Below are positions 17,771-26,436 of a DNA stretch of 64,000 nucleotides, in pieces. Under the pieces are notes generated by a model. It worked only from the letters and a program-made list of their open reading frames with translations, was not told the DNA's origin and made no database searches. A program made the position numbers and the translations under genes. Within the stretch, counting starts at the first letter, position 1; every line of letters starts with the position of its first letter. Source of the stretch: Thiomicrorhabdus aquaedulcis (GTDB lineage Bacteria; Pseudomonadota; Gammaproteobacteria; Thiomicrospirales; Thiomicrospiraceae); NCBI RefSeq assembly GCF_004001325.1, contig NZ_AP018722.1, forward strand, positions 930,001 through 994,000. Direction: 5' to 3'.

Positions 17771-18778
17771 ATGATGTTGGCAAAGCGTTTTTTAACGAAC
17801 TCATGGCAAGCCATCGCACTGTCTTCTTTGTTAGTGGGTATGCTGGTGTGGGATGGTGGTGTGTCGTCAAAGTGGCAAGAGACCACTGCGAGCTTTTTAA
17901 ATAATGAGCACGAACACGGCAAATTATTACCTGGGCTTAAGGTGCCAGATGATACAACCCTATTGACAAACTCAACGGTCGCTAAAGGTCATAATTTGAC
18001 CAAAACCGCTTCTGACACTGCCAGCATTGATAAACACTTTATTGCTAAGAGGTTTTCATTTGAAGCGCGTGATTCATCAATGGATGTTGAGGCTCATATT
18101 GATGAGGTACAGGCTCGGCCACTTAATCAACGCCAGAGTTTAGAGGCGTTATTGGATCAACAAGCCGCCGCTCTCAGTGCGAGTGAAGTCGCCCAAAAAT
18201 GGAATGGCATGAGTCATGCCGCTAAAGTGTATATGTTGTCTATGGTGCCAAATGGTCATCCATTGGCTGAGTTTAAGGGGATTAGTAGCTCATTTGGTTT
18301 TAGAACCCACCCCATTACCGGCTTAAGACAAATGCACAGCGGGTTAGATTATCGGGGCGAACGTGGAGACGATATTTTAGCCACTGCAGATGGTTTAGTT
18401 GATTTTTCAAACTTTAGTGAAGGTTCTGGTTTTGGTAATTTAGTCACTATCATGCATGCTAATGGATTTGAAACGCGCTATGGTCACCTTAAACGATCTG
18501 TTGTAAAAGTGGGCGATTACGTTCGTAAGGGTCAAAAAATTGGTGAGATGGGTAATACCGGTCGTTCATCTGGGGTGCATTTACATTACGAAGTGGTGTT
18601 TGTTGAGCGACGTATAGATCCTTCACCGTTTGGAGAGTGGACGTTAACAAACTTTGATACTGTATTAAATGAAGTGAAAGATGTCCCATGGCATGGTTTA
18701 AATCAATTTGTGGAAAATCGTGTAACCCATATGCAAACCCGACTGGCCTTTAAAAGTCCGTTGTTAATTGTCAAATAA
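17771..18778 (+). CDS. M23 (LytM-type) peptidoglycan endopeptidase
   Basis: The 335-aa product has an N-terminal signal-anchor helix (about 12-27), a variable middle region and a C-terminal Peptidase_M23 domain (about 195-290). The zinc ligands are visible: the MHSGLDYRG motif (His and Asp), the later RYGHLK histidine and GVHLHYEV. Such enzymes cut peptide cross-bridges in the periplasmic cell wall. It starts 3 bp after leuB with ATGATG and no clear ribosome site, so coupling to leuB or a later start is possible. In many gammaproteobacteria the corresponding leuB-asd-truA interval holds fimV instead. Confidence 0.88.
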   Translation: MMLAKRFLTNSWQAIALSSLLVGMLVWDGGVSSKWQETTASFLNNEHEHGKLLPGLKVPDDTTLLTNSTVAKGHNLTKTASDTASIDKHFIAKRFSFEARDSSMDVEAHIDEVQARPLNQRQSLEALLDQQAAALSASEVAQKWNGMSHAAKVYMLSMVPNGHPLAEFKGISSSFGFRTHPITGLRQMHSGLDYRGERGDDILATADGLVDFSNFSEGSGFGNLVTIMHANGFETRYGHLKRSVVKVGDYVRKGQKIGEMGNTGRSSGVHLHYEVVFVERRIDPSPFGEWTLTNFDTVLNEVKDVPWHGLNQFVENRVTHMQTRLAFKSPLLIVK

Positions 18779-18785
18779 ATTAAAA

Positions 18786-18815
18786 GCTTTGCACCTCACT
18801 TTGTGCAGAGGTCTC
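18786..18815. repeat. Degenerate inverted repeat resembling ends of the 29.6-kb MITE
   Basis: CTTTGCAC (18788-18795) is followed by GTGCAGAG (18803-18810) and GTCTC. The right part TTGTGCAGAGGTCTC matches 13 of 15 bases of the MITE right end at 29761-29775, and the left part resembles its left end. It could be a mini-relic of the element or simply a hairpin between the M23 gene and asd. Confidence 0.4.
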
Positions 18816-18894
18816 AATATAAAAAAATAAATATTGGGCGTTATGACCGTTTAAAGGTTTACGCTAGATTAAGTTTAAGATTAAAGGGAATAAA

Positions 18895-19917
18895 ATGACC
18901 AAGTTATACGATGTGGCCGTGGTTGGTGCAACTGGTGCGGTTGGCGAAACTATTTTAAAGGTATTAGAAGAACGCAAATTTCCAGTGGGAAAATTATATC
19001 CTTTAGCCAGCAGTCGCTCTGCGGGTAAAAAGGTTGAATTTAACGGACAGTGGATCGAAGTCTTAGATCTTGAAACCTTTGATTTTTCTAAAGCGCAAAT
19101 TGGCTTATTTTCGCCCGGCGCTAGTGTATCAGCCATTTACGCACCCAAGGCGGCCGCGGCAGGTTGTGTGGTTATTGATAACACGTCACAATTTCGCTAC
19201 GACGATGATATTCCGTTAGTGGTACCAGAGGTTAATCCACACGCCATTGCCGATTATAAAAATCGCGGTATTATCGCTAACCCAAACTGTTCAACCATTC
19301 AAATGTTGGTGGCCTTAAAGCCTATTTATGACGCGGTGGGTATTAAACGTATTAACGTAGCCACGTATCAAGCGGTGTCGGGCACGGGCAAAGAAGCCAT
19401 TGAAGAGTTGGCAAAGCAAACAGCCAATTTACTGAACATGAAGTCGGTTGAATGCAATGTGTACCCTAAGCAAATTGCCTTTAACTGCATTCCGCAAATT
19501 GATGTGTTTATGGACAATGGCTACACCAAAGAAGAGATGAAAATGGTGTGGGAAACCAAAAAAATTATGGGCGATGAACGTATTTTGGTTAACCCAACTG
19601 CAGTTCGTGTGCCCGTGTTTTTTGGCCACAGCGAAGCGGTACACATTGAAACTGAACGCAAAATTACGGCACAGCAAGCCAAAGAGTTAATGCGTAATGC
19701 TCCAGGGATTGTATTGATTGATGAGCATGTTGACGGAGGCTATCCAACAGCAGTGAGCGATGCGGCCAATACTGATCCGGTGTATGTTGGGCGAATTCGT
19801 GAAGACATTTCAACTGAAAATGGTTTGAATATTTGGGTAGTTGCAGACAATGTTCGTAAAGGTGCGGCTACCAATACCGTACAAATCGCCGAAGTGTTAA
19901 TTAAAGACTATTTATAA
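18895..19917 (+). CDS. asd: Aspartate-semialdehyde dehydrogenase
   Basis: The 340-aa product has the NADP-binding start VAVVGATGAVGETILKVLEE, the SPGASVSAIYAP stretch and the active-site cysteine in NPNCSTIQM (about 131-139). It reduces aspartyl phosphate to the semialdehyde for lysine/diaminopimelate, threonine and methionine synthesis. A clear AAAGGGA ribosome site lies 6 nt upstream. Length is normal for the Gram-negative type (337-370). It is followed directly by truA, the usual asd-truA-trp order. Confidence 0.96.
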   Translation: MTKLYDVAVVGATGAVGETILKVLEERKFPVGKLYPLASSRSAGKKVEFNGQWIEVLDLETFDFSKAQIGLFSPGASVSAIYAPKAAAAGCVVIDNTSQFRYDDDIPLVVPEVNPHAIADYKNRGIIANPNCSTIQMLVALKPIYDAVGIKRINVATYQAVSGTGKEAIEELAKQTANLLNMKSVECNVYPKQIAFNCIPQIDVFMDNGYTKEEMKMVWETKKIMGDERILVNPTAVRVPVFFGHSEAVHIETERKITAQQAKELMRNAPGIVLIDEHVDGGYPTAVSDAANTDPVYVGRIREDISTENGLNIWVVADNVRKGAATNTVQIAEVLIKDYL

Positions 19918-19920
19918 TTA

Positions 19921-20712
19921 ATGAATAAGCGCATTGCACTCGGTGTTGAGTATATGGGTACACAGTATTGTGGTTGGCAACGTCAACAACATTGTGCCTC
20001 AGTGCAAAGTCATTTAGAGCAGGCGCTTAGCGCCATTGCCGCTACGCCCATTAGCGTGCATTGTGCAGGGCGAACCGACACTGGCGTGCACGCGTTGGGT
20101 CAAGTAGCGCATTTTGAAACTACTGTTATACGTCCTAATCGCGCTTGGTTGCAGGGTGTAAATACTCATCTACCTGGCGACATTAGAGTAGGTTGGGTAA
20201 ACACCAATCTGGCTGATGATTTTCATGCGCGTTTTTCGGCCGTTGCTCGGCAATATCGTTATGTTATTTACAACCGTCCAGTTCACTCGGCAGTACTGTT
20301 CAATCGAGTGACGTGGGAGAAAACACCCTTAGATGCTAACGCCATGCACCAAGCAGCGCAAGCGTTGATTGGTGAGCAAGATTTTTCTTCGTTTAGAGCG
20401 TCAACCTGTCAATCTACGCATGCTCGACGTGAAGTGCAGTGGGTGACCGTTAGCCGTAAAGGTGATTTTGTATTTATTGATGTTCAGGCGAATGCGTTTT
20501 TGCATCACATGGTGCGCAACATTGCGGGCAGTTTACTTCAAGTGGGAAAAGGTGCAGTGGGTATTGAGTGGTTGGCAGAGGTTTTGGCAAAGTTAGATCG
20601 CACCCAAGCCGCACCCACTGCACCGGCTTGCGGACTGTATTTTGTTAATGCACTGTATCCCGACGCATGTGGTATTGAGCGTGTTTCTTTGAATGAAGTC
20701 TTATGGCAGTGA
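19921..20712 (+). CDS. truA: tRNA pseudouridine(38-40) synthase TruA
   Basis: The 263-aa product forms pseudouridine at positions 38-40 of the tRNA anticodon arm. The catalytic aspartate lies in CAGRTDTGVHALGQV (about residue 51), and VQANAFLHHMVRNIAGSLL near residue 190 is the second signature. It begins 3 bp after asd, and its end overlaps the start of trpF. Confidence 0.96.
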   Translation: MNKRIALGVEYMGTQYCGWQRQQHCASVQSHLEQALSAIAATPISVHCAGRTDTGVHALGQVAHFETTVIRPNRAWLQGVNTHLPGDIRVGWVNTNLADDFHARFSAVARQYRYVIYNRPVHSAVLFNRVTWEKTPLDANAMHQAAQALIGEQDFSSFRASTCQSTHARREVQWVTVSRKGDFVFIDVQANAFLHHMVRNIAGSLLQVGKGAVGIEWLAEVLAKLDRTQAAPTAPACGLYFVNALYPDACGIERVSLNEVLWQ

Positions 20713-21338
20713 GTGAATTGATGCGAACTCGTGTTAAAATCTGCGGTCTTACATCAATTGATGATGCGTTGATGGTGGCTGCAAGTGGGGCAGATGCAAT
20801 TGGTTTGGTGTTTTATGAACCCAGTCCTCGCCACGTCACTATAGAGCAGGCGCAAAAGATTGCCCAAGCAATACCAGCGTTTGTAACGAAAACGGCACTG
20901 TTTGTAAATCCAACGGTTGAGTACGTTCAAGACGTATTGCGGATGGTAAAAATTGATTTGTTACAGTTTCACGGGGATGAATCCCCCGCTTTTTGTGAGC
21001 AGTTTGGCTTAAGTTATATAAAAGCCATTCGCATGCAAGCCGACACCAATTTACTTCAGATTGCTCACGCGTATGATTTGAGTGCGGGTTTATTATTGGA
21101 TGCGTACAAAGAAGGTGTGCCAGGCGGCACTGGTGAGCAGTTTAATTGGTCTTGGGTGCCAGCTTGTTTTCCTAAACCAATTATTTTGGCCGGTGGCTTA
21201 GAGCCCGGCAATATTGCAAACGCTATTGCTCAAGTGAAACCTTGGGCGGTTGATGTGAGTGGTGGGGTTGAAGAGAGTAAAGGTGTAAAATCGGGACAAA
21301 AAATAACGCAGTTTATGCAACAAGTGGCAATGCGCTAG
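20703..21338 (+). CDS. trpF: Phosphoribosylanthranilate isomerase
   Basis: The 211-aa TIM-barrel enzyme carries out the Amadori rearrangement in tryptophan synthesis. It has the hallmark VKICGLTSIDDAL start with the catalytic cysteine, LLQFHGDESPAFC, and a phosphate loop AGGLEPGNIANAI followed by AVDVSGGVEESKGVKS. Two starts are possible: ATG at 20703, overlapping truA, or ATG at 20721, giving MRTRVKICGL. The second matches the usual family N-terminus slightly better. trpB and trpA follow. Confidence 0.95.
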   Translation: MAVSELMRTRVKICGLTSIDDALMVAASGADAIGLVFYEPSPRHVTIEQAQKIAQAIPAFVTKTALFVNPTVEYVQDVLRMVKIDLLQFHGDESPAFCEQFGLSYIKAIRMQADTNLLQIAHAYDLSAGLLLDAYKEGVPGGTGEQFNWSWVPACFPKPIILAGGLEPGNIANAIAQVKPWAVDVSGGVEESKGVKSGQKITQFMQQVAMR

Positions 21339-21371
21339 GGTTAAGAGTTAAATACAAAGGATGCGGATAAA

Positions 21372-22577
21372 ATGACGATTGATTATGCAAAATTTCCGGA
21401 TAAAAACGGGCACTTTGGACCTTATGGGGGTATTTTTGCACCTGAAACTCTTATGGCGGCGTTAGAGCAGCTTAACCAAGAATATGAAAGCGTAAAGCAT
21501 GACCCGGCATTTTTAACAGAAATCAGCGATGATTTACGTGATTATGTGGGACGTCCTACCCCTTTGTACCACGCAAAGCGTTGGTCTGAGCACTTGGGTG
21601 GCGCTAAAATTTATTTGAAACGCGAAGATTTAAATCACACGGGTGCGCACAAAATTAACAACACTATTGGCCAAGCTTTGTTGGCTAAACGGTTGGGCAA
21701 AACTCGTATTATTGCAGAAACAGGCGCAGGTCAGCATGGCGTAGCAAGTGCTACCATTGCGGCTCGTCTGGGTCTGGAGTGTGTGGTTTATATGGGGGCG
21801 GACGATGTGATTAGACAATCGCCCAACGTAGCACGCATGAAAATGCTGGGTGCAACGGTGGTGGCGGTTCAGTCGGGAACAAGAACGCTAAAAGATGCTT
21901 TAAACGAGGCTATGCGTGATTGGGTAACCAATGTTGACGACACCTTTTATATTATTGGTACGGTAGCCGGGCCGCATCCCTATCCTGCGATGGTGCGTGA
22001 TTTTCAGGCGGTGATTGGTCAAGAGGCGCGCGCGCAAATATTAGAAAAAGAGGGCCGTTTACCCGATGCCATTATGGCGTGCGTAGGCGGTGGTTCTAAC
22101 GCAATTGGACTGTTTCACAAGTTTTTGCCCGATGACAGTGTAAAAATTTATGGTGTAGAGGCAGCGGGGCATGGTTTAGATACTGATCAGCACGCAGCGC
22201 CCTTGTGCAAAGGTAAACCTGGTGTATTGCACGGCAATCGCACTTACTTGGTTCAAGATAAAAATGGTCAAATCAGCGGCACACATTCAATATCCGCTGG
22301 TATGGATTATCCTGGTGTTGGTCCTGAGCATTCTTGGTTAAAAGACATTGGACGTGTTAATTACGTGGCGGTAAATGACGAAGAGGCCTTGCAAGGCTTT
22401 AGAGATTTAACTCGGTTTGAAGGTATTATTCCGGCGTTAGAGTCGAGTCACGCTTTAGCCTACGCCACCAAATTGGCGCCAACTATGGCAAAAGATCAAA
22501 TTATTATCATTAACCTATCAGGCCGTGGTGATAAAGACATGAATACTATCGCCCAAATCGAAGGGTTTAAGTTTTAA
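21372..22577 (+). CDS. trpB: Tryptophan synthase beta subunit
   Basis: The 401-aa PLP enzyme condenses indole and serine to tryptophan. The PLP lysine lies in [20 protein letters not shown] (about residue 92), and the phosphate loop is [12 protein letters not shown]. The start [14 protein letters not shown] is highly typical. It pairs with trpA, 69 bp downstream, to form the alpha2-beta2 complex. AAAGGA-type spacing before the ATG is present (AAAGGATGCGG). Confidence 0.97.
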   Translation: MTIDYAKFPDKNGHFGPYGGIFAPETLMAALEQLNQEYESVKHDPAFLTEISDDLRDYVGRPTPLYHAKRWSEHLGGAKIYLKREDLNHTGAHKINNTIGQALLAKRLGKTRIIAETGAGQHGVASATIAARLGLECVVYMGADDVIRQSPNVARMKMLGATVVAVQSGTRTLKDALNEAMRDWVTNVDDTFYIIGTVAGPHPYPAMVRDFQAVIGQEARAQILEKEGRLPDAIMACVGGGSNAIGLFHKFLPDDSVKIYGVEAAGHGLDTDQHAAPLCKGKPGVLHGNRTYLVQDKNGQISGTHSISAGMDYPGVGPEHSWLKDIGRVNYVAVNDEEALQGFRDLTRFEGIIPALESSHALAYATKLAPTMAKDQIIIINLSGRGDKDMNTIAQIEGFKF

Positions 22578-22646
22578 ATTGACACCTACGCGCGAGTTAA
22601 AGTTAACTCGGTATTAGTGCATGCTGTGTATTTTAAGAGAATGTTT

Positions 22647-23474
22647 ATGAGCAGAATTCAAACTACCTTAGCGGCGTTAAAAGCGGCGCATAAAACCGCG
22701 TTAATTCCTTACATTACCGCCGGTGATCCACAACCCAACGCCACTGTGGCCTTAATGCATTTATTGGTTGAAAAGGGTGCAGACATTATTGAGTTGGGTG
22801 TGCCTTTTTCAGATCCTATGGCCGATGGCCCGGTCATTCAAAAGGCGGTTGAGCGTGCATTGCGTCATAACGTTAGTTTGGACGATGTGCTGGAGTTTGT
22901 GCGGGTATTCCGTGAAAAAAATAGCCGCACGCCTATTATATTGATGGGCTACTTAAATCCCATTGAAGCTCAAGGCTATGAAGCATTTGCTCATGCGGCT
23001 AAGTCGGTGGGTGTAGACGGAGTATTAACCGTGGACATGCCTCCCGAAGAGTCGCAAGGTTATTTACAAGCGTTGCAAGCCGATGGCTTAGACAGAGTGT
23101 TTTTGGTGTCGCCAACCACGCCAGACGGTCGTTTAAATGCTGTGAATCAAAAAGGCAGTGGTTTTGTGTATTACGTTTCATTAAAAGGGGTTACGGGGTC
23201 GAGCGAATTGAATACTCATGCCGTTTCTGACCAAGTAAATGCGTTAAGAACAAAATTAGATTTACCCATTGGCATAGGGTTTGGCATTAATAATGGCCAA
23301 ACGGCTTTTGAAATGGCCAAAGTCGGGGATGCCGTGATTGTCGGTTCAGCCTTAGTAAATTTGATTGAAGCGAATGAGGCGCATGGCTTGTATGACATTG
23401 AATTGGCCATTGGTGAAAAAATGACAGAATTTCGTGATGCGCTCGACCGTGCAGACGCATTAAAAGCGCATTAA
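22647..23474 (+). CDS. trpA: Tryptophan synthase alpha subunit
   Basis: The 275-aa TIM-barrel subunit cleaves indole-3-glycerol phosphate to indole. Catalytic Glu and Asp lie in IIELGVPFSDPMADGPVIQ (about 48-66), and the phosphate-binding GFGINNGQTAFEM is present. The start chosen is MSRIQTTLAAL, with AAGAGA ahead of it; an upstream ATG at 22617 would add ten unlikely residues. accD follows 15 bp later, the conserved trpA-accD order. Confidence 0.96.
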   Translation: MSRIQTTLAALKAAHKTALIPYITAGDPQPNATVALMHLLVEKGADIIELGVPFSDPMADGPVIQKAVERALRHNVSLDDVLEFVRVFREKNSRTPIILMGYLNPIEAQGYEAFAHAAKSVGVDGVLTVDMPPEESQGYLQALQADGLDRVFLVSPTTPDGRLNAVNQKGSGFVYYVSLKGVTGSSELNTHAVSDQVNALRTKLDLPIGIGFGINNGQTAFEMAKVGDAVIVGSALVNLIEANEAHGLYDIELAIGEKMTEFRDALDRADALKAH

Positions 23475-23489
23475 GATTGAGGAGTTGTA

Positions 23490-24343
23490 ATGAACTGGTT
23501 TGAAAAGATTTTACCCAGCATTAAACGTGTGACTGATCGCACCAAGTCGGTACCAGAAGGTTTGTGGACTAAATGCCCAAAATGCGAGAGTACCTTGTAT
23601 CGCTCCGAAGTGTCGCGTAACCAAGAAGTTTGCCCAAAATGTGATCATCATATGCGCTTGTTTGGTCGCAAACGCTTAGCGGTGTTTTTTGATGAAGGTT
23701 CGCATCACGAAATTTCGGCAAATGTGACACCGGTCGACGCACTTAAATTTAAAGACATTAAACGTTACAAAGATCGATTGTCAGCCGCGCAAAAAGACAC
23801 CGGTGAAAAAGATGCGCTTATTACAGAGGTGGGTAAAATAAATGGCCTTGAAGTGGTTGTAGCGGCCTTTGATTTTGACTTTATGGGTGGCTCAATGGGG
23901 TCAGTTGTGGGTGAAAAGTTTGTACGTGCTGTTAATAAAGCGATGGAACTTAATTGTCCGTTTATTTGCTTTTCGGCCAGTGGCGGTGCGCGCATGCAAG
24001 AAGCACTGTTTTCATTAATGCAAATGGCAAAAACCAGTGCAGCCTTGGGGCGTTTACGTGCTAAAGGATTACCCTATATTTCGGTATTAACCGATCCAAC
24101 AATGGGTGGCGTATCGGCAAGTTTTGCGATGTTAGGTGATTTGAATATTGCCGAGCCAAAAGCCTTAATTGGCTTTGCCGGGCCGCGAGTGATTGAACAA
24201 ACTGTTCGTGAAAAATTGCCAGAAGGGTTTCAACGCAGTGAGTTTTATTAGATCACGGTGCGATTGACCGAATTGTACATCGCCATGAGTTACGTAATGA
24301 ACTGTCGGCTATTTGTAAAATGTTAATGAAAAAGCCGGCGTAA
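23490..24343 (+). CDS. accD: Acetyl-CoA carboxylase carboxyltransferase subunit beta, frameshifted
   Basis: The product has the N-terminal zinc ribbon ([12 protein letters not shown], then CPKCDHH) and the carboxyltransferase core with [12 protein letters not shown] and [12 protein letters not shown]. With AccA it transfers carboxyl from biotin to acetyl-CoA, giving malonyl-CoA for fatty acid synthesis. The frame stops early after FQRSEF. Adding one T to the run at 24243-24246 restores [20 protein letters not shown] and reaches a TAA at 24341, giving about 284 aa, which is normal. AccD is essential in bacteria using this pathway, so a real single-copy break is unlikely. A sequencing error is the best explanation. 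Confidence 0.92.
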
Positions 24344-24380
24344 TGCGTGTTTTTTTGAGTATTTTTAAAAAAGAAGGCTT

Positions 24381-25829
24381 ATGAATAAACCAACGCATCA
24401 ATCGAGTTTGTCGCAATGGATTGAGTGGTTACTCAATTTACACGCTAATGAGATTGATTTGGGCATTGAGCGGGTTAAAAAAGTCGCGCTGTGCATGCAA
24501 ATTAACAAACCAGCACCTTTGGTTATAAGCGTAGCGGGCACCAACGGAAAAGGTTCTAGCGTTGCTATCGCCGTGTCTATTTTAAGTGCGGCGGGTTATC
24601 AAGTCGGTGCTTACACCTCACCGCACATTGAACGGTTTAACGAACGTATTCAGGTCAATGGCCAATGTGTCAGCGACAAAAAAATTGTAGATGCGTTTGT
24701 AAGAATAGAAGCGGCTAGACAGGGTGTTAAGCTTACCTATTTTGAGTTTGCCACATTGGCCGCTTTAGTCATTTTTAAGGATATGGCATTGGATGTGGTG
24801 GTGCTGGAAGTGGGCTTGGGTGGTCGTTTAGATGCCGTAAACCTGGTGGACGCTGATGGTGCATTAATAACAGCCATTGATATTGATCATATTGATTGGC
24901 TGGGCAGTGATCGCAGTGTGATTGCCACCGAGAAAGCTGGCATTATGAGAACTGGCAAGTTGGCGGTTTGTTCTGATCCTAAGCCCCCTGAAAGTTTAGC
25001 TCTCTACGCCAAAAAGCACGATGTTGCGTTAAAGCAACTCAATCAAGATTTTAGTTTTACATTAAATGACCAGGCCTGGTCATTTATAACAGCAGATTCG
25101 TTTTTTGATACCAAAAACTATTCTGAATCTACTCTCATTAATTTACCAATGCCTGCGTTAAAAGGTGCTTTTCAGCTCGCTAACGCCGCAGGTGTTGTAG
25201 CGCTATTACAGCTGTTTGGTGCCCGTTTGCCGGTGAGCGAAGCGTCTATTAGGCTCGGTTTGCAAAGGGTTAAACATCCGGGGCGCTTGCAGTCACTTAA
25301 AGTCGGTCAAGCTAATTGGTTGATTGATGTTGCACATAATCCACAATCTGCTCAGGCTTTGGCCGTCTTTTTGGCTAATATAACAGACGCTTCAGTAAAC
25401 GATTTAACCGATACTGCAGTAGATGCTTCTGCAACTCACCAGGCCTGGTTAAATTCTTTAAATACTTTAAATTCTAAAATGTGCTCAACTCAATTGAGTT
25501 CTGCACCACATCCTGCACAACGTGTGGCTATTTTTTCGGTGCTGGCAGATAAAGATGCATTGCCAATGATTGCCGTTATGGCTCCGCATATTCAAACCTG
25601 GTATGTGGCCGATTTAGCCATAGCACGCGCTAGCCAGACGGCTGATATTGTCAATTGGCTTCATCAAGCGGGTGTTGATAATAAAAATATTGTGACATGC
25701 ACATCGATTAGTGATGCAGTAAAGCAGGTGTTGAGCCAAAATTTATCTGATGTGGTAGTTTGGGGGTCATTTTTTACCGTATCTCAAACGTATGCAGCCT
25801 TGAGGCTTCTGGGCAAAATGGATGGATGA
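24381..25829 (+). CDS. folC: Bifunctional dihydrofolate/folylpolyglutamate synthase
   Basis: The 482-aa Mur-ligase-like enzyme adds glutamate to dihydropteroate and folates. The P-loop is SVAGTNGKGSSVA (about 50-62), followed by GAYTSPHIERFNERI and VVVLEVGLGGRLDAVN. AAAAGAAGG before the ATG is a good ribosome site. It is longer than typical FolC (about 420-430 aa). A polar, low-complexity insertion at about residues 335-380, between FLAN and RVAIFSVLADKD, contains one palindrome copy (HQAW), and a second copy reads DQAW at about 230. The end overlaps dedD by 8 bp. Confidence 0.94.
   Translation: MNKPTHQSSLSQWIEWLLNLHANEIDLGIERVKKVALCMQINKPAPLVISVAGTNGKGSSVAIAVSILSAAGYQVGAYTSPHIERFNERIQVNGQCVSDKKIVDAFVRIEAARQGVKLTYFEFATLAALVIFKDMALDVVVLEVGLGGRLDAVNLVDADGALITAIDIDHIDWLGSDRSVIATEKAGIMRTGKLAVCSDPKPPESLALYAKKHDVALKQLNQDFSFTLNDQAWSFITADSFFDTKNYSESTLINLPMPALKGAFQLANAAGVVALLQLFGARLPVSEASIRLGLQRVKHPGRLQSLKVGQANWLIDVAHNPQSAQALAVFLANITDASVNDLTDTAVDASATHQAWLNSLNTLNSKMCSTQLSSAPHPAQRVAIFSVLADKDALPMIAVMAPHIQTWYVADLAIARASQTADIVNWLHQAGVDNKNIVTCTSISDAVKQVLSQNLSDVVVWGSFFTVSQTYAALRLLGKMDG
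25063..25086. repeat. 24-bp perfect palindrome containing ACCAGGCCTGGT (copy 7)
   Basis: The exact core at 25069-25080 is extended by six matching bases on each side. It lies in folC and reads N-D-Q-A-W-S. Confidence 0.9.
25438..25449. repeat. ACCAGGCCTGGT palindrome (copy 8)
   Basis: An exact copy in folC reading H-Q-A-W (353-356), in the middle of a family-atypical polar insertion. Confidence 0.9.
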
Positions 25830-26364
25830 GGTCAGTAAATATCGACTAATGGGTGCCACTATTTGGCTGGGATTATTGGTGTTGATTGTGCCTACTTGGT
25901 ACAGTAACCCGGTTAATTTCTCACCCGTTGGGCACCAACAAGAAGTAGAGCAGTCTACACGGCCTATTGTTGACCAAGCGTACACCTTGTCACCAAAAGA
26001 TCAAAATATTGAAGAGCCACAACTTAATAAGATAGTTGAGTCAACCATCAGCGCGACTACTAATGCAGTCGATAAAGGTTTGCAAACTACTCCAAATAAC
26101 ACCGATTCGGCGCAAGCGCCGCCAAGTTTGTCTGCAAAAAGTCAATGGATTGTGCGAGTATCGTCTTATCCTAGTTCGGTTCAGGCTAAAGCGTTAGAGG
26201 CAGAATTAAAAGCCAACTATAAGGTGGCCATTAAGTATTTTGAAAAAAGTAAAGTGTATTCGGTACGAACAGGGCCTTATGACTCAAAAAATAAGGCCGA
26301 AGCGGATCGAATTAAATTGGATAAGTTATTAGGGACGAAATCTCAAGTCGTTGAGTTTCGTTAA
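25822..26364 (+). CDS. dedD: SPOR-domain membrane protein (DedD-like)
   Basis: The 180-aa product has a short cytoplasmic N-terminus, one membrane anchor (about 10-26, ATIWLGLLVLIVPTWY), a low-complexity periplasmic linker and a C-terminal SPOR domain (about 110-180) with WIVRVSSYPSSVQAKALEAEL and YSVRTGPYDSKNKAEA. SPOR domains bind denuded septal glycan, and DedD acts in cell division. It overlaps folC, the typical folC-dedD order. The cvpA gene that usually lies between dedD and purF is absent. Confidence 0.88.
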   Translation: MDEVSKYRLMGATIWLGLLVLIVPTWYSNPVNFSPVGHQQEVEQSTRPIVDQAYTLSPKDQNIEEPQLNKIVESTISATTNAVDKGLQTTPNNTDSAQAPPSLSAKSQWIVRVSSYPSSVQAKALEAELKANYKVAIKYFEKSKVYSVRTGPYDSKNKAEADRIKLDKLLGTKSQVVEFR

Positions 26365-26436
26365 GATCCGCGCTTATTTGGGCGATAGGCTCCTTTAATA
26401 GGGGTTACTTTTATTTTAAAAAGAGAGTGTGCAAAG

